From Gymnorhina tibicen (lineage: Eukaryota > Chordata > Aves > Passeriformes > Artamidae), in assembly GCA_013399875.1 (NCBI GenBank), contig VXAZ01000961.1, positions 62,001-126,000 of the forward strand: a stretch of 64,000 nucleotides of DNA, read 5' to 3'. Shown here in pieces: positions 10,906-23,117 of this stretch. The position numbers and the translations under genes are program-made. The notes under the pieces were generated by a model. It did not search any database. It had not been told where the DNA came from and was given only the letters and a program-made list of their open reading frames with translations. How positions within the stretch are numbered: the stretch's first letter is position 1; every line of letters starts with the position of its first letter.

Positions 10906-13230
10906 ATAACCATTCTGATTGTTATGTAGTGCAGTAGCTCAACAGTCAGAATTTATCCCAACTGACTTTCTACAAAAACTAGAAAAAAATAATAAAAAAA
11001 TAAACTCTTGGATAATGTACAAGTGAAACATTCATATTTTTGCTTTCTTGACACACTTTCTGTGCAATGGCACTGAAAAAATTACAAATGTGAAAGATTT
11101 TGGCGCTCAGAAAAGAACTTTGTTTAATGTTCATGGAAATTATGGCCTGTGTCTCCTCTTATTTGAAACAAGACCTACCTCTTTGGTCACATTTATAGAA
11201 CATTATATTCATATCATAACAGCAATTGGATATCTGTGTCATCTAGATATATATTTCAAAGAGACTTAGCACTACTTTTTGTTCTAAAGCCAATAGGATA
11301 CTTCAGAAGTAAATATTTATTTGTTCTGATAATACCATTGATACAAAAAGTACAGCCATAGCTCAAGGGTAAATTTGTAAAAGCATCTATTTATTCTCAA
11401 AGTACTGTCAAAAGAGAGTTTATTTTATGTAAACAATTCTCTTTAACTATGCAAATATTAAGCTATTGGCTTTTCTTTGAAGTCTTAACAGCATCATAGT
11501 CAATAAAGTCAAAGACTGCAGAGCCTTTGACTGCAGAGTGTTTACAGATGGATGTAACAGTATTAATATCCTAATTTGAACTCTCTCAGCAGCTTGTTAT
11601 CCATCAGCTCAATGGCTGCTGCCTCCCACACTATGAACAAGTCTGAAACCAAATGAGAAGGCATTAAGACTTACTGTAGGAAGAAAATGGTTTTTAAGTT
11701 GGTTTCTTGATAACCTTACGTCTCAATCAAGATTAGAAATTGTTTTCAACGTGTTGGAAGTTTTTTTAAGGCATAACTTGTAACATATTGTGGGTAGTTT
11801 GTCTTTGATGGTAAACAATCTTCCATAAATTAAACATTTCCAACTTTTTTAACAACACTCTCAAGTATTTTGCTTTTTAACCAAAGAGACTTGAGCAGTT
11901 TAGCACATCTGCTACTCAGACTTCCTCCAGTCCCTTCACAACCTGTACTTGCATGGTTCGCCAAAGTTCAGACTGAAGTTCTACAACTTTTTTTTGCTTT
12001 TACAAGGCTAGAGAGAATGTCTAACATTTTCTTGTGCAAAGACTCTGAAAGGTACTTGCAGTAGTCATATATGATACAATATAGACTTGATTAAAATTAG
12101 GTACATAATGGATGTAAGTAGAAAAATATTGTGAAAATCCCTCAATTTATATAAACTTTCACATGGAAAAAACAGATACTGTTGCAAGATTATTTTTTTC
12201 AAAATGAAAAGAATAGAAAAACCTGAAATGCAGGTTGGTATTTGAGAATGTCTGTAATCAGAATTAAAAATTAATTCTGTAATTAAAATAAGTTATCCAT
12301 TTATTAGAAAAGCAAAGCATTATCCCTATAAATAGGAATCCCCTAGCAAAAAAAATATGAGATAATAGGAAATTTACTTTTCTATTTTGTTGGCAAAATT
12401 AGCTGTATTTGAGGATCTTAAGAAATGTTTATTTACTAACGTTTGGCAGGTTTTAAAAAGTAACAAAATAATGAAAGTATTTAAGGCAGTGGAAACAGTA
12501 CTTAAGATCATGGTGAATACAGTACAAAGTCTATATTCTGTAAACTGAGTGGCTTAATTTGGCTATTAAGGCATTATTTGTGGTCTACAGAAAGTAGGAA
12601 TACATGTTCTTAGAGGGTGTAAATATGCAGCATTTCACTGCTGATTTCCATAAATTAAGGATCTGACTCCCATGGTGAATAAACATATATTTCCTTGGAG
12701 ATGCTCACTGCTATTTTTAATTTAAAAATCAGTTAAATAAATAAATTCCCATATATTCCTTTCCAAAGGTAACAGAAATGAACCAAATAATCTTTAAACA
12801 TATACCTACTTTAAACACTGCAGCTCAAACCTCTAAAAAAAAATCCCAGTAATATTATATTACAAATTTCAGAATAAAGCACATAAAATTTTAAATGCTT
12901 ATTTTTGGTCAACAAAATGGTCAACAAACACTTCTTTGTGGGCTTGCCCAGGAAGTGCTCAAGACAGCTAAAAATCTAACATAAAATCTTGAACAAATAT
13001 CCATAAACCAGGGTAATTAGTATGGGTATAGTATGTTTTTCCTTTCCCCATTAACAATTGCTTTGAGCTGATGAGCCCACCCACAGTGAGATCATTCTGG
13101 GAAGTCAGGAGGGGAAAGCAGACAAATCTGGGAATATGTAGTTTTAAGGATAGGATAAATGGAAGACACACCCATTATTACAGATGGCAGCTTTTCTTAA
13201 TAGACCAAAATACACTTAATGTTGGAGAAT
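10906..13230. other. AT-rich interval, nothing recognised
   Basis: No terminus, repeat array or exon-like signal is visible. Open frames such as 11048-11269 and 11870-12064 resemble nothing I know. Confidence 0.5.
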
Positions 13231-13312
13231 ATGAGCCTGCTTTAGCAGGGGGGCTAGTCTAGATGATCTCCAGAGACCTCTTCTAACACCACGTATTTTG
13301 TGATTCTGTGAC
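13231..13312 (+). mobile_element. CR1 LINE 3' tail
   Basis: 'gcctgctttagcaggggggctagtctagatgatctccagagacctcttctaac' follows the CR1 3' UTR (the same text occurs in the copy at 45610-45665) and ends 'tgtgattctgtga'. Only the last 80 bp are present. Confidence 0.85.
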
Positions 13313-14125
13313 TAATTCACTGTCTGGTAAATTGTCACCAACTTTGCTTTCCCCATTTTAGCCTGTATTTTAACATTAATGAAGCAAGCTTATGCCTCAA
13401 ACAGCAGAAGAATCAGATCATGAGCTGTTTTAACCTTAGTTCTTGCAATGCCTCATGTTGTGACTTGCAAGGCTAAGCAATCTTTTTCTTCTTATAATTT
13501 ATTTCAACATAGATGCATCCATAAATCTGTAGACTAAGACTCTATTATGAATCATTACAAGATGAATAATTTTTTCTTGATAATTCATCTGTTCCTGTTC
13601 TTACAGTAAATACTGTTTATGATCAAATTACTACTTCAGTCAAAATATGAGTCATACCTGTATTGGCATTCTTACTGGGGAAAAAAGTCTCTAACTGATG
13701 AGCAATATAATTTTTCATCTCCCTATATGCCCCAGTCTTGCAAAGGACACTGCAGAAAAGCCTCAAAGATATTTAAGCATGCTATGTCCTGTTAGAAAAC
13801 AGGGGCATTAATCTGTCAGACCTTGATTCTATTCCTGTTAACTTCAAATGGAGCAGAACTACTTTGCTGCAACCCAAATTCTGACAAAGAACTTACTACT
13901 TCATACAGTTTCATGTCTTCAACAAAGACATTACATTGATCAGTAGTAAATTCTATAATCAGCACGTATAGCTCTCTTACCCTACCTTATAGGCTACTGA
14001 ATTCTGATTCCATTAATTTATTTTGTTGCATTTGCACACACGTGCAAGTTTAGTTTGGATCAGGAGTGCTTTTCTGAAGCTAATCTCCTAATCAGTCCCC
14101 TCTTGCTGCATGTTCTTTCCATTAA
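13313..14125. other. AT-rich interval, nothing recognised
   Basis: No recognisable element or coding signal. Confidence 0.45.
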
Positions 14126-14572
14126 TGCACAGAGAGACTCCACAATTAATTAAAGTTGTAAAGTAGGTATGCTTTTAATGGATTAATTACAACGCCAGAC
14201 GCATGGGAGGTCGTCCTCCAAAGATGTGCGTACCCCGGCAATGCTCAGCTTGGTATTTATCAAGTTACAAGTTACATATGCATCAATACACAATACGCCT
14301 ATACATATTCATTATCTGTCCCCGCTTTGTATTATAATCAGCTCAAAAGTCATTAGCATTTTAATGTGCCTGCACACTGCCGCCTGGTGGTCGTGGGCCA
14401 GGTCTCTGGGATGAAGTATTCCTCAGGCTTGAACTTTTTATCTCGCTTCCTTGCACATGCTCTCTAAGTTCCTGGTCTAAGTCCAAACTGCAGGGCTGGT
14501 TCTAGCTGGTTCCAGGATCCGAAACCAGGACTTGTGGTCATGGTCTCTACCCCTTATCAGTGGCCCTACATC
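14126..14572 (-). mobile_element. 3' LTR of an ERVK-like endogenous retrovirus
   Basis: On the minus strand the LTR begins TGTAGGGCCACTG at 14572, straight after a purine run that fits a polypurine tract, and ends ...CTCTGTGCA near 14126 (an end at 14111 is possible). A TATA-like GATAAATACC reads minus near 14252-14262. Because a polypurine tract and further retroviral-looking sequence adjoin it, this is a 3' LTR with part of the internal region, not a solo LTR. The internal remnant is listed separately, and the 5' LTR is missing. Confidence 0.85.
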
Positions 14573-14585
14573 CTCCCACTTCTGC
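14573..14585 (-). other. Polypurine tract (plus-strand primer site)
   Basis: On the minus strand 'agaagtgggagga' lies directly before the LTR start TGTAGGG. A purine run abutting TG of the 3' LTR is the priming site for plus-strand DNA synthesis in retroviruses. It fixes the orientation and the LTR start. Confidence 0.75.
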
Positions 14586-15020
14586 TTGACAAGCATAATA
14601 AGTATCAAGCAAGCAATATACATTGTCTAACAAGCAGCTGCAAAATTTAGCAATACCAGTAATGCCTATGGTAAGAAATTAACCCTTAAATCCTAAACCC
14701 CTCTGTATCACCATCATGAAGCAGTTTCACAGCATGTAAACTGAATTCCTTTGGCTGAAACTGAATCAGTAGGAATAATCCAAGAACCCAACCACATGGT
14801 CCAGTTACATGGGGAAGTGCAGTCCCTGGGATTGAACCAGAGCTGGTCTGAATTAGGAAAAATTCTCAAAACTCGTATAAAAAATTCTTACTTGACTCTC
14901 TATAACAACTGTTTCACGCTGTGTACCAGCTCCTCCTTCCTCTTGCTATTTGATGACAAAGGCATAACTTCAATTATTTTGATCAGCAGACAATTACATC
15001 TGCATCTCATTTGAGTCTGC
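14586..15020 (-). pseudogene. Retroviral internal remnant, possibly env 3' end
   Basis: This lies just upstream of the polypurine tract, where env is expected. One frame is open for about 57 codons (14886 down to the stop at 14714-14716) and is rich in Trp, Cys and Asn, with a PCNWTMW block and a Cys-Cys pair. After the stop a different frame (about 14690 to 14573) is hydrophobic and Cys-rich, as an envelope membrane or tail segment could be. Frames are broken and the piece is far too short for a working protein. The env assignment rests on position and composition only. The plus-strand open frame at 14751-15014 is a shadow. Confidence 0.4.
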
Positions 15021-15065
15021 ATGTTTTAAACTTAAGTGTCTTTGTAAGAGATTCACCTACATTTC

Positions 15066-15345
15066 TTTGAGAGAGGGAGGTGGCAAGACAGTATGGGGAG
15101 AGGTTGCAGAGAGCACGTAGGCTGGGAGAGATTGAAAGGAAGAGGGGAGGAGAAGAACGGGGAGAGAAAGAGGAGGACTAGGAGAAGGAAAAGAGGCAAA
15201 GGGAAAGAGGAGAAAGAGATGAAGGAAAGATGGGAGAGGAAGTAGAAGAGGAGCGGGAAGAGGAAGGGAGAGAGTATTAGAGTGAGAGAGAAAGAAAAGA
15301 GGTGGGGGTGAGAGAAAGAGATGGAGGGAGAGAGGAAGATACCTC
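15066..15345 (+). repeat. Long purine (GA) tract
   Basis: About 280 bases are dominated by G and A, with almost unbroken purines from about 15130 to 15342. It is an irregular mix of GAGAGG, GGAAGA and AGAAAGA, not a clean microsatellite. Such mirror-like purine strands can form triplex DNA. It starts soon after the ERV remnant. No coding signal. Confidence 0.9.
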
Positions 15346-16197
15346 CTGAGAGAATTAATTAAAACCTGCAGATAAAATGATGTCTAGAATTAACTTTTTT
15401 CACTATGTCCTGAAAAAAAATCTAGATCATTAACTTAGCCAAGATACCTAAGTTTGAGTTTAGACAAATCACCTAGTTAATAACCTTGGTGGGATTTATA
15501 ATAGAACAGCTTAGTTGGAAGTAACCTACAACAATCATCTGGTTCATCAACAATCATCTAAATAAGATATATACCCATTTACATTGGGATGGCAGAAGCT
15601 AATAATCTATAAACTTTATTATAACTGCAACTGCTGTGACACCTAGTATTGTTTTCTTTAAAGCTTTAATTTGCATTAATAAGCCTTTGGTTTAATTTTT
15701 TTGTTTAAAATTATAGTTTTTTCAAATTTATAGTTTCACCTACACTAATAGTAAACAAACCTGCTAAAATAAGCCATTAATTTTATCAGAAAAATAGCTC
15801 AGGCCTTATAAATTTACGTAAGTATTCATTTCCCAGACCACTCTTCCTTTCTGTCCCACCCCCATCAGGTCAGCAAGCAATTGATTCATTTCAGCAAGAA
15901 GATAGGTTTCTTGCCTTCCTCAAAACTCTGTCAGCACAGGAATTAACAGTGGAAGAGAATATTTCTATCAAACCATCACATCTGGATTTTTAATTTTAAA
16001 AAACCCAAAACAACAAAATCAAACCAAAAGAAGACCCCAGCAATTTAAACCCATACATTTTTCTGTCAGCATTGCATCTTTTTTCACTGTAAAACAGTAG
16101 TGTGTATGACAGGTGAGCCCCTTTCATCTCTATGTATGCTGTTACCACAGGCTGGAACATACCGATGAGGAATCAAAAATGCCCTTTTTGCTGTTGG
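15346..16197. other. AT-rich interval with one possible CR1 scrap
   Basis: At 15505-15550, 'agttggaagtaacctacaacaatcatctgg' resembles a minus-strand CR1 3' end, but it is short and diverged. The 12-mer 'caacaatcatct' occurs twice (near 15529 and 15548). Nothing else is recognised. Confidence 0.4.
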
Positions 16198-16836
16198 GAA
16201 AGTGTCCTGGGTTACAGTGTATTCTATTACCATCTTCATGAGCTGTTGAAACCAGGTGTAGCGATGTTCCTTGCCTCCTCCCTCTGGACTATCTCCTGTT
16301 AATGGGCCATCAGTGCCTTGCCCCATGACTCACCATCCCATTGTGAGATGCTCCGCCCAGGGGGAAGGAGCCAAGCATTCCCATGTGGATATAATCTGAG
16401 GTTTGGAACAGCACAGGCAGCCTTACCTACTGGGATCCCAGAGGGCAAGAGCTACACAAGCACCACTGGACTTTCCGAGGAGGACCAGACCTTTTTCTAC
16501 AAGATCACCGCTTTAACTGAACCACTTCAAAGAGAACTGCAGCTACCACCTAATCGGACTGCTACCACCACCCTGCCCAGCGGGGTGTCAGGTTGTACCC
16601 TGACTCTGTCAGGTTAAACCAGTGTCTCTGTACTATTGCTTTGTTTTTCTGTATTACTGCTTTGTTATATATATATTAGTAAAAGAACTGTTATTCCTGT
16701 TCCTCACATCTTTGCCTGAAAGGCCCTTAATTTCAAAATTTATAATAATTTGGAGGGAAGGAGGTTGCATTTTCCATTCCAAGGGGGGCTCCTGCCTTCC
16801 TTAGCAGACACCTGTTTTTCAAACCAAGACAGAAAG
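16198..16836 (+). mobile_element. Solo LTR 16203-16831 with 5-bp TSD GAAAG (mosaic)
   Basis: The element starts TGTCCTGGGTTACAGTG at 16203 and ends ...AAACCAAGACA at 16831. GAAAG flanks both sides (16198-16202 and 16832-16836), a perfect TSD. Its first two thirds match the LTRs at 4974-5456 and 1-326, including 'aggagccaag' and GATATAA near 16388-16394. Its last 150 bp (from about 16678) instead match the 3' ends of the LTRs at 56160-57302 and 22763-24146. It therefore looks like a recombinant or transitional LTR. No coding potential. Confidence 0.94.
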
Positions 16837-17037
16837 ATAATGCATTGTGGGTTGCTTTTCTCTTTTTGCTCACAAAAGAACACGGGACAATCAGATTTGC
16901 ATAATTATCAACTTATACTATAAGTGATCAAATAGTCCTAACAAAAGACCTAAGATGGAAGCTGCAGAGAAGCAGACAGCTCCTGAAAGAAACACTAAAG
17001 GACAGATGAAAATATATCTTAAATGAAAGTAGCTAGG

Positions 17038-17490
17038 TATCTTGGTTCTGACCAGGGTTAATTTTTGCTGTAGCCATAACAGGGCATGGGTAGGACCTCG
17101 AAGTTATTCTATACCACCTCATGTCACTGCCAGGGACATGGGAAAAGAGATACTCTTCTGGGGAGAAGGGGTCAAGAAACTACCTTGTGGTCGAGAAAAC
17201 ATGGCAAAGGGAGCCATCCAGCATTGTCTATTACCAGGGAGTTTTTTCTGTATGAATAATTTCTTTTCTTCTACCCTCTGTCATTAGTATTGTTGCTGTT
17301 ACTTTTTGTTTTCTTATCTCACTGCTGTTTCCAGTAAATTGTTCTTATCTCAATCTGTGATCTTTGCCTTTTGTGCCTCCAATTCTCCTCTCCATCCTGC
17401 CACAGCAGAGAGGAGGAGGGGAAAACAGGTGAGTGACAGAGAGAGGGAATATGGTTTGAAAGTCTCGGTGCGGACACCTAAACCATGACA
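17038..17490 (+). mobile_element. Solo LTR, passerine TGTCTTGGTTCTGACC-type family
   Basis: The 5' end reads TATCTTGGTTCTGACCAGGG (second base mutated from the usual TG), followed by 'gctgtagccataacagggca'. The 3' part has 'agtaaattgttcttatctc', an AGTAAA-type polyadenylation region, and ends ...AAACCATGACA at 17490. I recognise this arrangement as a common songbird LTR family. No matching TSD is visible (CTAGG before, ATAAA after). It lies 207 bp downstream of the previous LTR on the same strand. Confidence 0.85.
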
Positions 17491-20400
17491 ATAAACGTGT
17501 TTTCCTAATGGAAAACCACCTGGAATAATTTTTTTTCTACCAGTCCTCTGGTCAACTAAATACATACTCAAAGTTACATGTCAGCATCTAAATAGTGCAT
17601 ATTTTATACCATTAGATATTAAAAAATATGCAAGCAGATTTCCCCATATTCAGAAAAACTGATAAAATGTCAGAAGCAAAAGAACAACTGGAAAAATTGC
17701 ATAAGGTATGAAATTGCATTAAATCAATGTTGTTAGGTTGTTTTATTTGCAATAAGCACATGTGACAAACTACACAACCTCACAGTACTCCAGAAAAGAT
17801 AGCAGTAACAGACTTCTAGAAGCCTAAGAGCACACGCTTTAATTTCAAAAATAATTGCTCCTCCCTGCCAAAGTCTGTCTCACATTGACTGCACAGTCCT
17901 ACAGTGAGATCAAGCATAACCATTATGAGCCAACACTCTCAGTGCTGTGAGGCAAGGATCAGATTACAGACAAGGCCAACTGTAACCACATTACTGAAAA
18001 CAATATATCAAATCTGGTCCACAGGTTACATCTAGGCCAACACTCCTGAAGAAAAATCTACTGAATATTATGGGAATACCACTGTATATAGACAAAGCTT
18101 CAAGGTATGAAGAAGAAATTAGAATAGGAGAGAATTATTAAAAACAACCCAAACAATGACTAGTATGAGTTCCCACTTATGAAAAGAAATTAAATGAAAA
18201 CTCAGTAACCATAGCATTCCAAGCAACAACCAGGAGATACAGCTAGACAGATCTGTTGTAAATATAAGGCTATCTGAGACAAGAAAGCAGCTTAGCTGGC
18301 TTTGTATGACGTGGGATGTTGATGTGTTTCTTAAATGGTTTTCAAAAAACCATTAACAAACAGCCTATCTAAGCTAGTCTTTTCTAGTGTGTTTAAATCT
18401 ACTGCAAGCATCTACACTCTGCAATGTTAATCTATGCAGTTTAAGAGTGTGCTCTTAAATACTAGTGCACCTATGGTGAAACTCAGACTGGTCATGCTGT
18501 GGGGTATAGATCTTCATAACAAGATTAAGTTTAGAGCCCGTACTGGCAAACAGTTCATGTAAATGAGACAAGAAACATAGCAGAAAGATTAATGAAACAT
18601 CTTATTGCATTCCTGTTCTCTCTTAAAAAGAAAATCTCAAAAATTTTTGCAACACCCACCAGCTGGGTGCTGTCCACTTTTACTTCTTTTATAAGCACTT
18701 GTTTTAGCATCTAAATTACCTGCCTGGTCAAACATTTAATCTCATGTTGAAACCTTATGATTAATTCCATTGTTTTAATTTTGTTACACCTTTGTGGTGT
18801 CCCAGTGTCTCCCCATTGTAAAGACACACTGATGCAGTTAGATTAACATATGTTAGGAGATAATATTAAATGACAGTTTTCAGGCTATATTAGGTTGGTA
18901 ATACTGGGATGATGGATTAGATTCAAACGTGGTTAAAACAGTAGGAAGAAATACCAACAACTATTTTCATTGCTTTTACTAGCATTCCTTCTTGCAATTA
19001 ATTTCAAAGATGCTTAGAAATCTGGATGGACACTGCTTCAATATAAATTTTTAAATCTTACTATTGTTTATGACATATTTAGAACACCTTAATATCAGCT
19101 ACCATTTATCCACACTCAAGAAAGGTTAAAGAGCATCAGTGATGGAGGATCATTCAAGTAGTCTTCAAAAGAACATCTGCAATGCCTGAATGAGCAAAGT
19201 AGTTTATGATGTTCGGGACAAACTAGAAGAGTTTTCTATTCTCTGTGCTACTCAGTTTATGACAGGAGCTTCAAAAATATTGAGAAAACATTTGTGGATC
19301 TTTAATCCCTACATGAATTCAGCGCTTGATCTAGCAGGTGGTGTCTGAGAAAAACATTTACTATGTTGCAATGACTTTCAAAGTCACCAAGCAGCCTACA
19401 GACAAAACAAAAATAGTATCTGTCATAGTCTTTGAAAACTGATAATCAAATATTACACTACAGTAGGCAGATATGAAATGGATTATTATCATAACTAGGG
19501 GAACAGAGCAAAGTGATGAGCTAAATATGCATTTTGATCAATAAATAAATACTTCAGAGTCTACAACTTCCTACAGAAACCTGTGTTACTTCTATTTAAA
19601 AATTATCATAATACATGCATTTTGAATTAAATGCCAGAGGATTAATAAAACTGCTGTCAGGCTAAATGACGTCTGTTTCTAAAGTCTTCTAAGAAAAAAA
19701 ATCCTTTTCCCCAAGAGCAACAAAGTCCATGTATAGATAGAATGTGTGTACATGCATTCCCAGCAGAGCTCCACATACTCTGCCATACATTTGCCATAGA
19801 GTAATTCAAACCATTTAAAATTAAACCTTGTGGTAAATTTATATGCTATCATTATGGCTTACTCACAATGAACACACATAAGTCCACTATTTTTATCCTG
19901 TTTACTGCATCTGTAATACATTTGCATGCCCCTGTGTGTGCAATGATTATAAGGTCAAGCTATGAGACTGAAAATTGTCACTTCCCAGAAAAAATGGATG
20001 CAATAAATAAAATTATATCATCAGTGTCTATGATTTTCTGCTTCCATTTAACTTCGCTGTAAGCACACAAAGTTTGGGTGGTCATCATCTAAGTGCTAAG
20101 GGGACACTCTTCTTACAATAAGTCTACCATCTTTTTCCTTTACATTTTTTATTAATAAAGTCACAGATATTCTAGTACCTAAAAGAAATTTTCAATCAAT
20201 TTAATAAAAATACCTCTTACAGACATATAAAATGCATGTATCAATAAAATGACAGTGTTGTATTTCTGCAAAATTAGTATTAAGGGTTATTTAAAAATAA
20301 ATCCACAGTTCAGGTTACAGTATACTTGTGTTAATTTCTGGTCTAGTTCAGCATGAAAGCTCTTCAGCATTAGAAACTGCTAAATAAGTCTATGAACAAG

Positions 20401-21133
20401 GTTCAAGGTAATTACAGTAGCATGTAAATATGAGGAAAGTTATGTGCAAATGTTAATGATTTACACTAAGTTGCACAATAATTTGAACACATTATTTTTA
20501 GTCATCTTAGATTAAATCAATAAAATAGGAATAATGTAGAGTATCGGGACACCTAACTTGTAACTGATCTGTTATACTGGAAAATAAAACCCCAAGTCAG
20601 GTGTCTAGTCAGGTGTACAAAATGTGTAAGATCTGGTAGTCAGAGAATGGGATTCACCAAGTCCAGTACACTGTGTGCAAAGTCACCTGAACTAACCAGC
20701 AACCTCTGACAACAACTCCAATTTCATATCTGCAGAATACACAATCTTAAACATGTATGAAAATTATAGCTACCCTAGCTCAAGAAAACAAACACCTGAA
20801 GAGGTGCTCTTTCTCCAGGCCCATTTTGCACCCAGTGTCACAGTGCTTCACATACCCAAGTGAAATGTGATACATATGATCTAAAATCCTTCTTCTGTCT
20901 TCTTTAATGTTCATTGGTCACAAATATGTGAGAACGATGGGGCTTTTATAGACTCTCTTGTTACTGAAGAAATTAAATTCTGTATAAAATACTGACATAT
21001 GTCTTAATTTATAAATTAATAATAATTTATAAATAATTAATTTATAAATTTTATTAATTAAAATGAATGCACAACCTAGCTGCTAGGGTATTACCCTGGG
21101 AGTCTCAAGGTCCAGACTTCCAAAGAATAGGCA
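17491..21133. other. AT-rich interval, nothing recognised apart from an AT palindrome
   Basis: About 3.6 kb without recognisable mobile element or exon. At 21006-21060 there is an AT-only self-complementary stretch built on repeats of 'aatttataaatta', able to fold on itself. Confidence 0.5.
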
Positions 21134-21669
21134 CAGTATGTGGGAAACACAAGAAAAGGTAGAAAGATTTTTAGGGGTGAGAAATAAAAGCAGGTTTCAG
21201 AAATAAGGCGGAAGAGTTTAGGATTAGCTTTGCCTGTGAAAAACTTAAAGACGATACAATTATACATTAAGCAAGGACATTAAAACAATGGTTAGAGTTT
21301 CTAGGTTTGGCTGAGATAGCTTTTAGAGTTGCAAAAATATGTTTAACAAGATAGATAAAGTTAAGCTTAATAATGGAATACTGTGCATTGTTATATAAGG
21401 TACAAACAAGCAAGTATTGTGTATAACAGGTGTACGCGCACTAACAAGGATTGGTTAAGACAGTTGTCTATAACTTTTAAAAGTACGCTATTGGCTGAAA
21501 AGCTTTTAAGAATGCTCTGTATTCCAGAAATCTCTGGAATGCCTTCGACAACGCGAGCTTGTATCATCTCCTGTGTCTCAACTCTGTATGTGAGACTGAT
21601 AAAATAATAAAAAAGCTCCTGGAGTGTCTGTCCTGGTTCCCCATCCTGTTTGAACCCGCCGACACAGTA
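21134..21669 (+). mobile_element. Solo LTR 21139-21664 with TSD CAGTA
   Basis: The element starts TGTGGGAAACACAAG at 21139 and ends ...AACCCGCCGACA at 21664. CAGTA occurs at 21134-21138 and 21665-21669. The match extends to ACAGTA if the terminal A is shared, so a 5- or 6-bp TSD is possible. AATAAA is at 21606-21611, about 55 bp from the 3' end, giving a short U5. It is AT-rich in U3. The 74- and 96-residue open frames inside are not genes. The family resembles short ERVK-type LTRs, but I cannot name it. Confidence 0.9.
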
Positions 21670-22757
21670 CAGGGATGACAAACCACAAATTTTTATGTCT
21701 TTTTATGTGGAGCAATTTGGCACCACCACTGACCAATTCAGTGGTTTTCAATATACTCAAAGCTGAAAACAGGGTGCCTAGATGATTCAACTTGTTGCAA
21801 ATTAGGCATTTCCATTGTTAAATGGCAGCTGAGCTGAGCAGGTGACAAACTGTACTTAAAAATTATATTTAGGAACCTAGCCCATTTGAAGACAAAGGTC
21901 CCTGGCTTTCTCTAATGTAAAGTGCATGTTCCTTATTACATAAATTTCTGAAGTCTATGAATTCAAACCTCATTTAAACTTACTAAATCTCTAAAAAATA
22001 ATTATCCAGCCAGGCTGCTAATTATGAGTTAATATTTTCTTGGTTATATTTACTGTGAAAACAATCCCTTGTATGATTTCATGGCAACTAGCATTGTCCC
22101 AAAAAAATCCAAGTAATCATTTGGCAAATAGGAAGTATTCCTGGTGGATAGTTTGCACATAGCTAGCCTGTTTTGGAAGCTAAGAGTTCTTACAATATAG
22201 GCATGGGCCTCCATGTCAGAAAACCATCCAGTCATCTTTAATTTGCTAGTATAAAAGTAATCAATGAATGCAAATGGGTTACATGGGTTAATTGCAGATT
22301 GAGTTACAGGATTAACTTCATGACATCGTGGCCATCCCTTCAATATATGTAGACCACAACGCTGCAAGGGACCTTTGTTGTATGGCAGCTGTTTTAAGCT
22401 CTGGCATTCCTCCCAGATCTTTGGTGTCCACATTCCTTTCTCATCTTCACACCATGCCTTGTGTTCTTATTTCTTCTTGTAGTAGGTTGCAAAGATTTAT
22501 CCTACAAGGAGTATATACCAGTCAAATTTTCTAGACCAGACTTAGGTTTACAAGTATTATTATATCTCAGTTTTTCAGGTATACAGTGAAATTGGTAAAC
22601 AGTCGACATGAGTAAGCTGATTAATTAAAATACTGTAAGAAATTGAAAGCCAGAACAATGCGCAAAAATATAAACTTCCCAAAATGAAGTAGCTGGGAGC
22701 TGATGTGCACTCCCACTTCTAAAAGTTAGTCTCTCATATAACACCAAATTGTGATTC
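21670..22757. other. Interval with one 127-codon open frame, otherwise nothing
   Basis: No mobile-element signature is visible. The minus-strand open frame at 22050-22433 (127 codons) is among the longest in the window outside recognised repeats. Its product shows no motif I know and has no signal peptide or membrane segment. Confidence 0.4.
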
Positions 22758-22917
22758 CTTTGTGTCTTGGTTTGAAAGACAGGAAGATAGGAGCTAAGGA
22801 AGATAGGAGCCTCCCTTGGAATGGAAAATGTAACCCCCTTCCTGCTGAATTATTATAATTTTGAAATTAAGGGGGCTTTCAGGCAAAGATATGAGGAATA
22901 GGAATAACAGTTCTTTA

Positions 22918-22946
22918 CTAATATATATATATATATACACACATAT
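22918..22946. repeat. (TA)n(CA)n microsatellite
   Basis: About nine TA units are followed by a few CA units, inside the family B LTR. The related positions at 57140-57150 and 16665-16675 carry shorter 'atacatatac' and 'tatatatatt' runs, so this is expansion of an LTR-internal seed. Confidence 0.9.
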
Positions 22947-23117
22947 AACAAGGCAAACAAAACACCAATAACTACGGCAGTAACACCAAACAGGACCAGA
23001 ACCCAGTGACACCTTCCCGGCTGTCAGGCCCTTTCCCCTTTAGTGCAGTGACGCTCACGGCCGGCAGGGGCGCTGGCGGCTCCCGCTGAGCAGGGTGGGT
23101 GCGATGGTTCCCCCGCG

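Noticed and set aside
16203..17490. A provirus with LTRs at 16203-16831 and 17038-17490
   Set aside because: The two LTRs belong to different families, the first has its own complete TSD, and only 207 bp separates them.
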